Assembly: GCA_035545855.1 (NCBI GenBank)
Contig: DASZXK010000058.1
Location: 62,001 to 126,000 of the forward strand
Length of the DNA stretch: 64,000 nucleotides
Direction of reading: 5' to 3'
DNA from: DASZVB01 sp035545855
Lineage (GTDB): Bacteria > Myxococcota_A > Polyangia > Polyangiales > Polyangiaceae
In this document: in pieces, positions 41,813-51,094 of the stretch
How the letters are laid out: each line of letters begins with the position of its first letter
How positions within the stretch are numbered: position 1 is the first letter of the stretch
The notes under the pieces: model-generated
Told to the model about the DNA's origin: nothing
The model's input: only the letters and a program-made list of their open reading frames with translations
Databases searched by the model: none
Translations under genes and position numbers: made by a program

Positions 41813-44419
41813 TCACTCGAGCCGCGCCTTGAGACGGGCGAGCAGGCTCAGCGCGTCGAGAGGCGTCATGCGGTCGATCTCGACGGCGCGCACGGTGTCC
41901 GCCACCTCCTTCACGCGCGGGTCCTCGGGGACCTTCGGCGCGAAGAGATCGAGCTGCGGAGTCGTCGCGCGCGCCTTGCCGACGGGAGCGCTCTCGGGCT
42001 TCGCGGTCCCGGCCTCGAGAGCGAGGAGGAGCGCTCGGGCTCGCGAGAGGACGGACTCCGGAAGGCCCGCGAGCTTCGCGACGGCCACGCCGTAGCTCCG
42101 GCTCGCCGGGCCGGCGACGAGCCGGTGCAGGAAGACGACGTCGCCGTCCACCTCCTCGGCGCTCACGCTGACGTTCGCGACGTGGCCGCTCGACTCCGCG
42201 AGCGCCGTCAGCTCGTGATAGTGCGTTGCGAAGAGAGTCCGGCACTGGGCGGCGGCGTCCAGGTACTCCGCGACGGCCCAGGCGATGGCGAGGCCGTCGA
42301 ACGTGCTCGTCCCGCGGCCGATCTCGTCGAGGATCACCAGCGAGCGCCGCGTCGCTTTCTTCAATATTTCCGCGGTCTCCCGCATCTCCACCATGAAGGT
42401 GCTCTCGCCCCGGGCGAGGTTGTCGCTCGCGCCGACGCGGGAGAGCACGCGGTCCACGACCCCGATGCGCGCCCGTTTCGCGGGAACGAAGCTCCCCATC
42501 TGCGCGAGGACGACGGCGAGCGCCACCTGGCGGAGGAGCGTGCTCTTCCCCGCCATGTTCGGCCCCGTCACGACGAACAGCCGCTCTCCTTCGACGTCGA
42601 GGCGCACGTCGTTCGGGACGAACCGCCCGGCGGCGGCGAGCCGCTCGACGACTGGATGACGCGCCTCGATGAGCTCGAGTACGTCGCCCTCGTCCACCTC
42701 GGGTCTCCGATAGTCGTAGCGATGCGCGACGTCCGCGAGGGCGGAGGCGACGTCCCAACGGGCGAGCCGCTCCGAGAGAGCGCCGATGCGACGCTCGGCC
42801 GCGCGGGCCTTCTCCGCGAGCGCGGAGAGGAGGCCGAGCTCCCGCTGGCGGTGTCGCTCCTCGGCGTGGGCGATCTTGTCGGCCAGGTCGTCGAGCTCGG
42901 GCAGCGTGTAGCGCTCGCCGGAAGCGACCGTCTGCTTTCGTCGCCACTCGGCGGGGACCTTCTGCGCCTGCGTCCGCGAGACCTCGATGTACCAGCCGAA
43001 GACGCGCGTGTAGCGGACCTTCAGCGTGCCGACGCCGGTCGATTCGCGGAGCCGTCCCTCGAGCTCGGTCATCCGCTCGTTTCCGTGACGGCAGAGGGCG
43101 TCCGCCTCGTCCAGCTCCGCGTCGAATCCCGGCCGGAACACCGTCCCTTCGCGCGGGATCGCGGGCGGGCGTTCGACGAGCGCCCGCGCGAGCTCGTCCG
43201 CGAGCTCCTGCACGACGTCGACCGGTTCGGTCCCGAGGTCGAGCGTCTCCCGCGCGATGGCGTCCTCGACGCCCTCGAGCACCCGGACCGCGTCGCGAGC
43301 GGCGAGCAGGCCGTCCCGGAGCGAGCCGAGGTCCCTCGGCGTCGCCTCGCCGAGAGACGCGCGCACCGCGAGCCGCTCGAGATCCGTGACCTTCGCGAGC
43401 GCCTCGCGGAGCGACGCGCGGAGGCGCGCCTCCCCCACGAACAGCTCGACCGCGTCGAGCCTCCGGCGGATCCGCGCGACGGAGAGGAGCGGCGCGAGCA
43501 GACGGCGGCGGAGGAGCCGCGCTCCGGCGGACGTGCACGTCCGGTCCACGACCGAGAGGAGCGTCGTGTCCTTCTCGCCGGAGAGTGAACGAACGAGCTC
43601 CAGATGTCGCTCCGCGACCGGATCGATCCCGAGCTCGGCGGCGGGGGAGAACCGGGCAATCCGGCGCACCGGGAACGCTCGATTCGGACTGCAGGCGCGC
43701 GCGTAGCGAAGCGCCCTCGCCGCCGCGCGGAGCTCGGCGTCTGTGAGGTCTCGGGCGTCCGCGGTGAGCTCGCCGAGGATCTCGGAGACCTCCTCGGCGG
43801 AGAGGGCGCCGTCCTTCCGCACCGGGGTCCTCGGGAGCACTCCGTCGAGGGCGCCCGTCACGGACGAGTCGTCCGCGTTCGCCTCGGCGTGACCGAGGAC
43901 GATCTCGCGCGGCGCGGCGCGGCAGAGCGCCGAGAGCGTCGAGGCGACGTCCGGGAAGCGCGCCGCGGAGAGCTCGGCGGTCGAGACGTCGAAGAGCGCC
44001 ACTCCGACGCCGTCCTTCGCGACGTCGACTCCCACGAGCCAGGCATTCTCGTGCGCCGGGAGGTGCTCTCCCTCCGTCACCGTCCCCGGCGTGAGGACGC
44101 GCACGACGTCGCGCGGCACGATGCCCTTCACGGTCGAGGGATCCGCGAGCTGCTCGCAGATCGCGATCTTGTATCCGAGCCCGAGGAGCTTCCCGATGTA
44201 ACCATGGGCCGCGTGGTACGGAACCCCGGCCATCGGCACCTCGTCGGGCTTCCCCTTGTTCCGGCTCGTGAGCGTCAGATCGAGGAGCGGCGCGCAGAGG
44301 ACCGCATCTTCCTCGAACATCTCGTAGAAGTCGCCCAGCCGGAAGAAGACGATCGCGTCCGGGTAGGCGTTCTTCGCCGCTCGGTGCTGCTGCATCACGG
44401 GACTCGTGCGCAGAGCCAT
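41813..44419 (-). CDS. mutS: DNA mismatch repair protein MutS
   Basis: The 868-residue protein has the full MutS1 layout. The mismatch-reading motif GDFYEMF (Phe31, Glu33) comes first, followed by connector, lever and clamp domains. The ATPase has Walker A GPNMAGKST (Lys625), the Walker B region LDEIGRGTST and the ATHYHEL switch. MutS finds mispairs and recruits MutL. GGAGGGACG precedes the ATG. It begins 10 bp after the stop of the propeller lipoprotein gene at 44430, so it may be transcribed from that operon. Confidence 0.98.
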   Translation of the reverse strand: MALRTSPVMQQHRAAKNAYPDAIVFFRLGDFYEMFEEDAVLCAPLLDLTLTSRNKGKPDEVPMAGVPYHAAHGYIGKLLGLGYKIAICEQLADPSTVKGIVPRDVVRVLTPGTVTEGEHLPAHENAWLVGVDVAKDGVGVALFDVSTAELSAARFPDVASTLSALCRAAPREIVLGHAEANADDSSVTGALDGVLPRTPVRKDGALSAEEVSEILGELTADARDLTDAELRAAARALRYARACSPNRAFPVRRIARFSPAAELGIDPVAERHLELVRSLSGEKDTTLLSVVDRTCTSAGARLLRRRLLAPLLSVARIRRRLDAVELFVGEARLRASLREALAKVTDLERLAVRASLGEATPRDLGSLRDGLLAARDAVRVLEGVEDAIARETLDLGTEPVDVVQELADELARALVERPPAIPREGTVFRPGFDAELDEADALCRHGNERMTELEGRLRESTGVGTLKVRYTRVFGWYIEVSRTQAQKVPAEWRRKQTVASGERYTLPELDDLADKIAHAEERHRQRELGLLSALAEKARAAERRIGALSERLARWDVASALADVAHRYDYRRPEVDEGDVLELIEARHPVVERLAAAGRFVPNDVRLDVEGERLFVVTGPNMAGKSTLLRQVALAVVLAQMGSFVPAKRARIGVVDRVLSRVGASDNLARGESTFMVEMRETAEILKKATRRSLVILDEIGRGTSTFDGLAIAWAVAEYLDAAAQCRTLFATHYHELTALAESSGHVANVSVSAEEVDGDVVFLHRLVAGPASRSYGVAVAKLAGLPESVLSRARALLLALEAGTAKPESAPVGKARATTPQLDLFAPKVPEDPRVKEVADTVRAVEIDRMTPLDALSLLARLKARLE

Positions 44420-44429
44420 CGTCCCTCCT

Positions 44430-47400
44430 TCAGTAGAACTGGACCGTGGCGAACGACCCGGGATCGACGAGGACGAGCCCCTTGGTCGAGCCGTCCGCGA
44501 CCACCACCTGGCCGAGCTCGTTCGAGTACAGGATTCGCCGGGGCACGCTGTTCGGATCCGAGCCCGTCGCGAGCGGGAACGTGAAGGGGCTGAAGGAACC
44601 CACCACTTGCCACAGGAACTGCATGTCCCGCTCGGACGCCTGCTGCCCCCGGTAGATCACGAAGCGCGTCGTGAGGCCCTGGTGGATGCACTGGGTGAAC
44701 GGCGAGGTCCCGATGGTCTGCGTGTCCGAGGACGGATCTTCCACGACGCACGCGACGTCGCGACTCGCCATCGTCGCCGGCTTCTGGGGATCCCCCACCC
44801 GCGCGAAACCGATGATGGGATCGCCGTTCTTCTTGCACCTGGGCGAGGCGGGGTCACAGGATACCTCGACGACGCGCCCGCCGGAGAGCAAGGACGTGAG
44901 CTGCCCCTGGTCGGGCACGCAGCGCCGATCGGCGTCGGTCGAGGCCACCATGCGGTGCTCGAACGGCGCGACGATCCACTCGTTCGTCGCGCGCACCTCG
45001 TAGGCGACGACGGTGGGGAAGCAGCACTCGACGAAGTTCGCGAGTCGATCCGAGAGCTCGGTGCCGGTCGGCGCCGCCTTCGGCTCCACCTCGAGGGTCC
45101 CGACCGTGGCCTTCGTGATCCGGAGCTCCCGGTACTGGGACGGCTTCGTGCCGGTCCCGAGGACGGCCCCGCACTCCACGAACCCCGTCGCCGTGGCGCC
45201 CGGGAGATCGCTGCCGCATTTCGCGCCGCTCCCCTTCGTCCAGTAGGCGTCGTTCTCGTCGAGGAGCTCGGACGTGATGACCACCGTGTCGGCGTGCTGG
45301 GTCGCGAACGTGTCGAGATCCGCTTGCTCCGTCACGCCGAGCGAGGCGCCACGGAGGCGAGCGTTGGGCACGTCCTCGATGCCGGCGCCGCAGAAGAGGT
45401 TCCCGGCGTCGGTGAACGTCGCCGGAACGCCGGGGCCGTTGTACTGATAGCGCGCGGCGAGCCGCTGATCGATGAGCTTGCCCTCGTAGACGGCGGCGGC
45501 TCCGCTCTGCGGCACGTAGCTCCGGGGCTCGGCGAAGGAGAGCACGAGGGAGGACTCGTTCGCCTTCGCGGGGTCGATGACCAGGGGGTTGTCCGCGCTC
45601 GTCGTCTCGAACAGCGTGGTCCCGATGTACACCGCCGCGTGCTCGTTCGCGGCGGGGCCGAAGTTCACGCCGAGCAGGTGGGGATGCTTCTTGCCCTCGT
45701 CCGTCGTGTCCACGCCGAGGGAACGGCCCGTGACGTCGATGAGCTTCGGGCGGGTGCGGAGCGCCGGAGCGCGGTTCCCCCGGTCCGAGTCGTTCAGCGC
45801 GAGCGTCGCGCTCCGCGGCCGGTGCGGTTCGACGATCTCGCAGGAGAGCTCGTTCGTGACGCGAGTGTTCGGGTCCGGCGGCACCGGGAAAGACGAAGCG
45901 GGATAGTCGCGCTCGTCGTCTTCCGACTCGGGCGCGCAGCCGCGGAAATCTTCCGCGGTCCCGAAGTTCCGCGCGCCCGGACGGCGGCACGCCTCGTCGA
46001 AGTCCTCGACGTCGATCACCGCCACGGTACCCGTCGAGAGCGCGGCGAAGGCGAAGATCCCGCGCAGATTGCTCGCCGCTGCGCCCGCCGAGTAGTCGGG
46101 CTTCGGCCAGTACTGCGACTGGATGGCGACGTCGTTCAGCGGATCCTGCGGCACGCCCGTCGCCGCGGGATTGCAGAGGACCCCGACCGTCGACGTGCCC
46201 GAGACGGGATCGAGCGCCGGTCGATCGCGAAGGCCGAACGTGATGTCCGAGATGGGCGCATCGAACTTGATCCGATCGGGCGGTTCACGCGGCGTCCACT
46301 TCGCTCGCTTCCTGAGGAGCGGCGCACGATCCGTGCTTCCCGGGCTCACGTCGAAGGTCATCACGCTGCCGGTGTCGAGGTCGTCGATCGCGTAGAGGTA
46401 GCGACTGCCGGTCGTGGTGAGGGGGCTCACGGCCACGCGGCTCGTCGTCACGAACCGGTTCGGATCCAGGAAGGACATCGGGCGGAGCGGCGCCTTCGTG
46501 TCCGCCATCGCGCAGACGTCCGACGTGTCCAGGTCGTGGATCACGGACGCTTCGTGGTCCGCGACGAAGAGTCGATGTTCCCCCGTGACCGGATCGTCCA
46601 GCTTCGCGAACCCGCTCGGCCGGGACGATGGCGCGGGGTCGTCCTCGTGCGGAAGCCCCGGGAAGCGGTCCGTCTCGACGAGGCCGGCCTTCTCGACGTT
46701 CTCCTTCAGGTTCGGTTCACGCGCGTCCGCCCGGAGCGGCACCCACCGGTCGATGGCGCAGGGCTGGTACTCGCCGGGCGGGCGATTCAGCAAGTCCTGA
46801 GCGTCGATGAGCGCGATGCCGCCGCGATCCGGGAGCGAGACCGCGAGCACACGACGCCCAGGCGTCACCTCCGTGGAGAGCTTCGCGGGGCACTCGCGCC
46901 CGTCCTGGACGTCCTCGCTCGTGACGGCGCCCGTGCACGGAACGTCGTTCGAATCCAGCAGCACCGCCATCGCGTCCGGTGCGCTCGGCAGCCGGCAGGC
47001 GGACCACGTCGTGATGTCGCGCGTCGGCTCGACCGAAAGCCGCGTCAGGATGCAGGAAGACGGCAGCGCGAAGATCCCTTCCCTGCCGGGCCGCGATACG
47101 CCGACGAACGTCGCGACGCCACCCGGCGTCGAAACGATGCTCCCAGGGTTCGCCCCCACGGGCAGGAAGTTCGAGCCCGGGACCGACGGCTCCTCGTCCA
47201 CGACGCGCGCGCCCGTGATGTCGACCACGGCGACCTCGCCGCGGTTCGGCTGCGTCACGAGCGCCATGAGGTGGCGAGCTTCGTCGCTGTCCGTCGGATC
47301 GAGATCCGGACACTGGTCGAGACTCCGCGGATAGGACTCGTTCCCGCGAAGGCCGAGACAGAGGAAGGACACGTCCGCGCTCGCGTCGAGCGAACGGAGC

Positions 47401-47492
47401 GTGACGGTCTGGGCTTGCTGCCCACAAGAGACGGACAGAAACGCGAACAGCGCCGGCGCCGGGCCGAGCGCACGACGGAGCACGTGCTTCAT
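44430..47492 (-). CDS. Large beta-propeller-like lipoprotein (second of a coupled pair)
   Basis: The frame runs on to 49124, but ATG 47492 (MKHVLRRALGPAPALFAFLS) follows a CGAGGG site and has a lipoprotein signal ending SVSC; this gives 1020 residues. The mature protein has repeats like YVTN/quinoprotein blades: RGEVAVVDITGARVVDEEPS, GRRVLAVSLPDRGGIALIDA, HRLFVADHEASVIHDLDTSD, YLYAIDDLDTGSVMTFDVSP and GQVVVADGSTKGLVLVDPGS. Fourteen or more cysteines are scattered through it. The ATG overlaps the TGA of the lipoprotein upstream (ATGA at 47489-47492). Function unknown. Confidence 0.82.
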   Translation of the reverse strand: MKHVLRRALGPAPALFAFLSVSCGQQAQTVTLRSLDASADVSFLCLGLRGNESYPRSLDQCPDLDPTDSDEARHLMALVTQPNRGEVAVVDITGARVVDEEPSVPGSNFLPVGANPGSIVSTPGGVATFVGVSRPGREGIFALPSSCILTRLSVEPTRDITTWSACRLPSAPDAMAVLLDSNDVPCTGAVTSEDVQDGRECPAKLSTEVTPGRRVLAVSLPDRGGIALIDAQDLLNRPPGEYQPCAIDRWVPLRADAREPNLKENVEKAGLVETDRFPGLPHEDDPAPSSRPSGFAKLDDPVTGEHRLFVADHEASVIHDLDTSDVCAMADTKAPLRPMSFLDPNRFVTTSRVAVSPLTTTGSRYLYAIDDLDTGSVMTFDVSPGSTDRAPLLRKRAKWTPREPPDRIKFDAPISDITFGLRDRPALDPVSGTSTVGVLCNPAATGVPQDPLNDVAIQSQYWPKPDYSAGAAASNLRGIFAFAALSTGTVAVIDVEDFDEACRRPGARNFGTAEDFRGCAPESEDDERDYPASSFPVPPDPNTRVTNELSCEIVEPHRPRSATLALNDSDRGNRAPALRTRPKLIDVTGRSLGVDTTDEGKKHPHLLGVNFGPAANEHAAVYIGTTLFETTSADNPLVIDPAKANESSLVLSFAEPRSYVPQSGAAAVYEGKLIDQRLAARYQYNGPGVPATFTDAGNLFCGAGIEDVPNARLRGASLGVTEQADLDTFATQHADTVVITSELLDENDAYWTKGSGAKCGSDLPGATATGFVECGAVLGTGTKPSQYRELRITKATVGTLEVEPKAAPTGTELSDRLANFVECCFPTVVAYEVRATNEWIVAPFEHRMVASTDADRRCVPDQGQLTSLLSGGRVVEVSCDPASPRCKKNGDPIIGFARVGDPQKPATMASRDVACVVEDPSSDTQTIGTSPFTQCIHQGLTTRFVIYRGQQASERDMQFLWQVVGSFSPFTFPLATGSDPNSVPRRILYSNELGQVVVADGSTKGLVLVDPGSFATVQFY

Positions 47493-49183
47493 TTCGACGC
47501 CCTCGGCCTGGTGGGAACGCCGATGCTCAGGCGGAGCTTGCCGTACGTCTTGCTCGTCAGGTCCAAATCCACGACGCCGAGGTACGAGTCCGTGAAGTGG
47601 CCGACGTACCCGAGCCCGCGGACAGGATCGACGGCGAACGCGTGCGGACCACGGCCCGTGAGAATCTCGGCCTCCACGCGCCGTCCGACGGGGTCCCACA
47701 CGAAGATCGTGCGCGCGTCGAAGCAGACGACGAAGATCCGGCGCTCGGGCCCGTGAGGACCGCGAACGTACCCGGCGATCACCCGGGACGGACCCGCGAG
47801 GAGGCCCACGTTCTCGTAGAAGAGAGGAAGGTCGCTCGTGCCGAGCGCGCTGAGATCGGACTGGGTCTCGCCGATGACGAGCGTCGCCGGCGTACGGTTC
47901 GCGACGAAGACGTCCAGCCCGACGTACGTGCACTTCTGCAAGCAGTCCCGGCGAGCCCCGGACGGCCCGGGCGGGTCGACCACCGGGCACTTCGCTTCGC
48001 ACTCCTGCCGCCGGTTCGCATCCACGGCGATGCCGCGGGAATCGAACCCGACGGAGTTCGTGTTGATGTTCACGCCCTGGGTCATGTCGAGGAACGGACG
48101 CGCGGGATCGGCGCCGTAGTTCCCGGTCACGTGGCATCCCGGATCGGCCCCGTCGCTGAAGTACCGAACGAGCCGGACCTGGGCGGAGTTGCGGAACGTC
48201 AGCAGGAACGAAGGCTGGTAGGCCGTGCACTTCCCTTCGAGCTGGAGCTCGCGGAGATACGCGGGCTTCGGGATCGATGCGATGGCGAGCGCGCCCAGAG
48301 GATCCGTTGGAGCGCCCCCCGCCACGAATTCGAGCCGCGGACCGACGGGATACCCGTCCCCGGCCGACCACTGGTTCACGAAGAGGCTCACCTTGCCGTC
48401 GGACTGGTGCGTCGTCACGACGACGCGGCCGTCGTCGTCCGCGGCGATGCCGTACGGCTCCGCCGGAAGCTGGACGCCGCGGGTGTTCTCCTCCGCGGGA
48501 TCGCCGCCGCGCCGGTGATCGTGATCGCAGACGCCGTCGGCGTCCTGGCCACACGAAAGGATGTGCCCGGTGCGGAACGCGTCGTCGCTCTCGTCGACGT
48601 CGAGCCAGTGGAGCGTCGTGTCCCCGCGAACGGGGACGAAGAGACGGCCGCTCGTCTCGCCGCCGGGTCCCGCGTCCGGCGCGGGCGGCGCGAGGACCAC
48701 GCCGGCGTCCGTGACCGTGGGAGGCTCCAGGTGCCGCGTCCGGTAGAGGACGTCCGTCGCGAAGGCGCCGATGACGGCGGTGTCCAGGAGGAGCTTGCCC
48801 CGGTTCGTCGTCGCGTCTGCGGCGACGGGCGAGCAGGGAGCGGGCGCGGTGACCTGCTCCTCGGGTCGCTGCGCGCGAACGCCGGTGCCGAGCTTCGCGC
48901 ACTCCGCGTCGGTCCCGATCTGCGGGACGTCCCCCATCAGCGCGCCGATCACGTCGAGGTCGAAGGCCTGGACGGTCCCGGCGTTGTACTGGAGGTCGAA
49001 GTCGCTGTTCGCGACGTACAGGACTCTCGCGGAGCCATTCGCGCGGGAAGCTCCGAGCGAGAGCCCCACCGGAAAGTAGATGTTCCCCTCCGGCGGCGGA
49101 CGGCCGTCGTTCGGCGCGAAACACGCGCTCTGCCCGAGAGCCGCCAGCATGGGCAGCACGAAACGAACGGGGGCTCGGCGCAT
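47489..49183 (-). CDS. Beta-propeller-like lipoprotein (first of a coupled pair)
   Basis: The 564-residue product has a lipoprotein signal (FVLPMLAALGQSACFAP). Propeller-like strands follow: RVLYVANSDFDLQYNAGTVQ, GRLFVPVRGDTTLHWLDVDE, PYGIAADDDGRVVVTTHQSD and IFVVCFDARTIFVWDPVGRR, ending GPHAFAVDPVRGLGYVGHFT. The last unit is the classic YVTN-type pattern. A Cys-rich insert (CEAKCPVVDPP, CLQKCTYVG) interrupts it. It is translated just before the 1020-residue lipoprotein, to which it is related in plan, and the two probably form a surface complex. mutS follows them. Confidence 0.82.
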   Translation of the reverse strand: MRRAPVRFVLPMLAALGQSACFAPNDGRPPPEGNIYFPVGLSLGASRANGSARVLYVANSDFDLQYNAGTVQAFDLDVIGALMGDVPQIGTDAECAKLGTGVRAQRPEEQVTAPAPCSPVAADATTNRGKLLLDTAVIGAFATDVLYRTRHLEPPTVTDAGVVLAPPAPDAGPGGETSGRLFVPVRGDTTLHWLDVDESDDAFRTGHILSCGQDADGVCDHDHRRGGDPAEENTRGVQLPAEPYGIAADDDGRVVVTTHQSDGKVSLFVNQWSAGDGYPVGPRLEFVAGGAPTDPLGALAIASIPKPAYLRELQLEGKCTAYQPSFLLTFRNSAQVRLVRYFSDGADPGCHVTGNYGADPARPFLDMTQGVNINTNSVGFDSRGIAVDANRRQECEAKCPVVDPPGPSGARRDCLQKCTYVGLDVFVANRTPATLVIGETQSDLSALGTSDLPLFYENVGLLAGPSRVIAGYVRGPHGPERRIFVVCFDARTIFVWDPVGRRVEAEILTGRGPHAFAVDPVRGLGYVGHFTDSYLGVVDLDLTSKTYGKLRLSIGVPTRPRASK

Positions 49184-49282
49184 GGGCGCGCGGAGCCTAG
49201 TACGGTCGCCCGCTCCTCGGTATGCTGTTTTCGTGAGGACGGACGTGGCCGGAAGGCGCGATAGCCTTGGGGATTTTCAGAC

Positions 49283-49471
49283 TCAGCCGAGGTCCAGAAT
49301 CACCACCCCGCGGCTCGGCTCTTCCTCTTCTTCCTCCGGAGGGTGTGGAGGGCGCCGGGCGGGGTGAGGCACATCGAGCGGGAGCTCGAGCCGCGGCTGC
49401 TGGCTCTCCTGGCGCCGCCGCTCTTGCTCTTCTCTCTGCCGGATCTGCTCGATGATGAACGGGGGTAGCAT
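49283..49471 (-). CDS. Small conserved acidic protein (62 residues)
   Basis: The ORF starts ATG 49471 eight bases after GGAG. The sequence begins MLPPFIIEQIRQREEQERRR and ends GVVILDLG, with a Pro-rich and poly-Glu middle. This N-terminal helix and C-terminal strand match a small protein type I have seen in myxobacterial genomes, without known function. The C-terminal hydrophobic tip after an acidic run resembles a protein-docking motif. It has its own ribosome site, so I treat it as real. It is divergent from the DUF4350 operon. Confidence 0.65.
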   Translation of the reverse strand: MLPPFIIEQIRQREEQERRRQESQQPRLELPLDVPHPARRPPHPPEEEEEEPSRGVVILDLG

Positions 49472-49579
49472 GAGGACTCCGTTCGCTTCGCCGGACCAGA
49501 CCAGAGTCTAGCCCTTCCGAGTAATCTAGTGGTCGGTTCTATGCGGTCAAGCCGCGGGTAGGCAAAGGTTTCGGACGCG

Positions 49580-51094
49580 GTGCGGAGTCGGAACTACTCC
49601 TTCGACCAGAAGAACGGCGTGACGCGCCACGGCTTAAGCCTTTTCCAGGAGGCTTTTCCCGCGCGTTTCGGCCGGAAGACGGGTCGAAGGCCCTTCCGCC
49701 GGGGCTGTCCGGCGGCGCTCCTCGGCCTGTGCTTGGGGGCGCTCGTCCTCGCTCTGACGCGGGATGCCAGCGCGGCCTTCGAGCCGAAGGACACCACCTG
49801 GCAAGGCGGGAGCGAGCTCTACGGCATCGCCCGGGATCGACTCGGCAAGGCGCGCGTGCGCATCGCCGCGGAGCTGCCATGGGACGAGGTCCAGCCGACG
49901 GACGCGATCCTCGTCGTGCATCCCGAGCGTGAGCTCGACTACCGCGAGGTCGCCGCGTTCCTCGCAGCGGGGGGCCGCCTCGCCGTCCTGGACGACTACG
50001 GCAAGGGGGACGCGCTTCTCCGCAGGTTCCGGATCCACCGCGTACGAGGTCCGCTCGTCCCGCGCGAGACCCTTCGCGACAACCCGAACCTCGCCATCGC
50101 TTCACCTCCGGAGGCTCCGGACGTTCGCCCGCATCCGGTCGTGCTCGGCGTCGATCGCGTGATGACGAACCACCCGACGGCGCTCGAGACGGATCCGGGG
50201 CTCAAGCTCACCACCGTGCTCGAAATCCCGGGGACCTCCGAGCCTTCCGCGGCGCTCGCGCTCATCGGCGTGATCGGGGACGCGAAGCGGTGCGGGCTCG
50301 CGGGGGAAAGCGACGACCTCTCGCTCGCGCCCTCGCCCACGACGGGAAAGTGCGGCCGTCTGTTCGCGATGGGCGATCCGTCGGCGTTGATGAACTCGAT
50401 GCTCCGCTACCCGGGCAACCGCGCCCTCGCCGGGCGTCTCGTGGAGTATCTCGTCGGGGACGACACGTGGGGACACCGCGGCGGGACGCTCTACGTCGTC
50501 ACGAACGATTTTTCCGAGCGCGGGAGCTTCGGCAACCGGAGCGGCTTCGCCGCGGCGATCGACGATCGGCTGGAAGCGCTCGGACGGCTGGTCGCGGAGA
50601 CGCGGAGGGACGGTCTGCCGGAGCCGTTCGCGCTGCTCCTGGCGGCGACCCTGGCCGTCGGGATCGCCGTGTGGGCGGGCTCGGCGGCCATGCGGCGCTA
50701 CCGTCGGGCGGTCCCCCGGTACGCCCGGCCGACGCCGCTCGTCGCCCAGGGGGGGCTCGCGGGCAGGGCGGCCGTCCTCTCGGCGGAAACCACGCACCGG
50801 GCGCTCGCCGTCCTGGAGATGAAGGCGGCCCTGGAAGAGGCAGCGCGAGAGCGCCTCGGACTGCCGGAAACGGCCGGGACCGCGGACATCATCCAAGAGA
50901 TCGATGGACGAAACGCCCTGGGTCGGCGATCTTCGGAGTCTCTCTCGGCGTTGTTCCGGGAGATGGAACTGGCGGAAGCCCGAGTGACCCGAACCGAGCC
51001 CATCCGAATCCCGCCGGACAAGGTCCGGAGGATGCACGAAGAGATGGCGAGCATCCTTTCGGAGCTCGATGAACGCCTCGGAAGGCGTCCGTGA
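49580..51094 (+). CDS. DUF4350 membrane protein, first gene of a moxR operon
   Basis: The 504-residue frame starts at GTG 49580; a second GTG at 49619 (VTRHGLSLFQ) is possible. A signal or first membrane segment (PAALLGLCLGALVLALTRDA) is followed by a soluble domain with ILVVHPERELDYREVAAFLA and GGRLAVLDDYGKGDALLRRF. This is the DUF4350 pattern, related to gliding-motility GldG-like domains. A second membrane helix (FALLLAATLAVGIAVWAG) precedes a helical tail. The stop overlaps the moxR start (GTGA at 51091-51094). Confidence 0.82.
   Translation: MRSRNYSFDQKNGVTRHGLSLFQEAFPARFGRKTGRRPFRRGCPAALLGLCLGALVLALTRDASAAFEPKDTTWQGGSELYGIARDRLGKARVRIAAELPWDEVQPTDAILVVHPERELDYREVAAFLAAGGRLAVLDDYGKGDALLRRFRIHRVRGPLVPRETLRDNPNLAIASPPEAPDVRPHPVVLGVDRVMTNHPTALETDPGLKLTTVLEIPGTSEPSAALALIGVIGDAKRCGLAGESDDLSLAPSPTTGKCGRLFAMGDPSALMNSMLRYPGNRALAGRLVEYLVGDDTWGHRGGTLYVVTNDFSERGSFGNRSGFAAAIDDRLEALGRLVAETRRDGLPEPFALLLAATLAVGIAVWAGSAAMRRYRRAVPRYARPTPLVAQGGLAGRAAVLSAETTHRALAVLEMKAALEEAARERLGLPETAGTADIIQEIDGRNALGRRSSESLSALFREMELAEARVTRTEPIRIPPDKVRRMHEEMASILSELDERLGRRP

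Noticed and set aside
44430..49124. A single 1564-residue minus-strand protein
   Set aside because: The part above 47492 is out of frame with the lipoprotein at 47489 and has an Arg-rich shadow composition. The true start is the ATG with lipoprotein signal at 47492.
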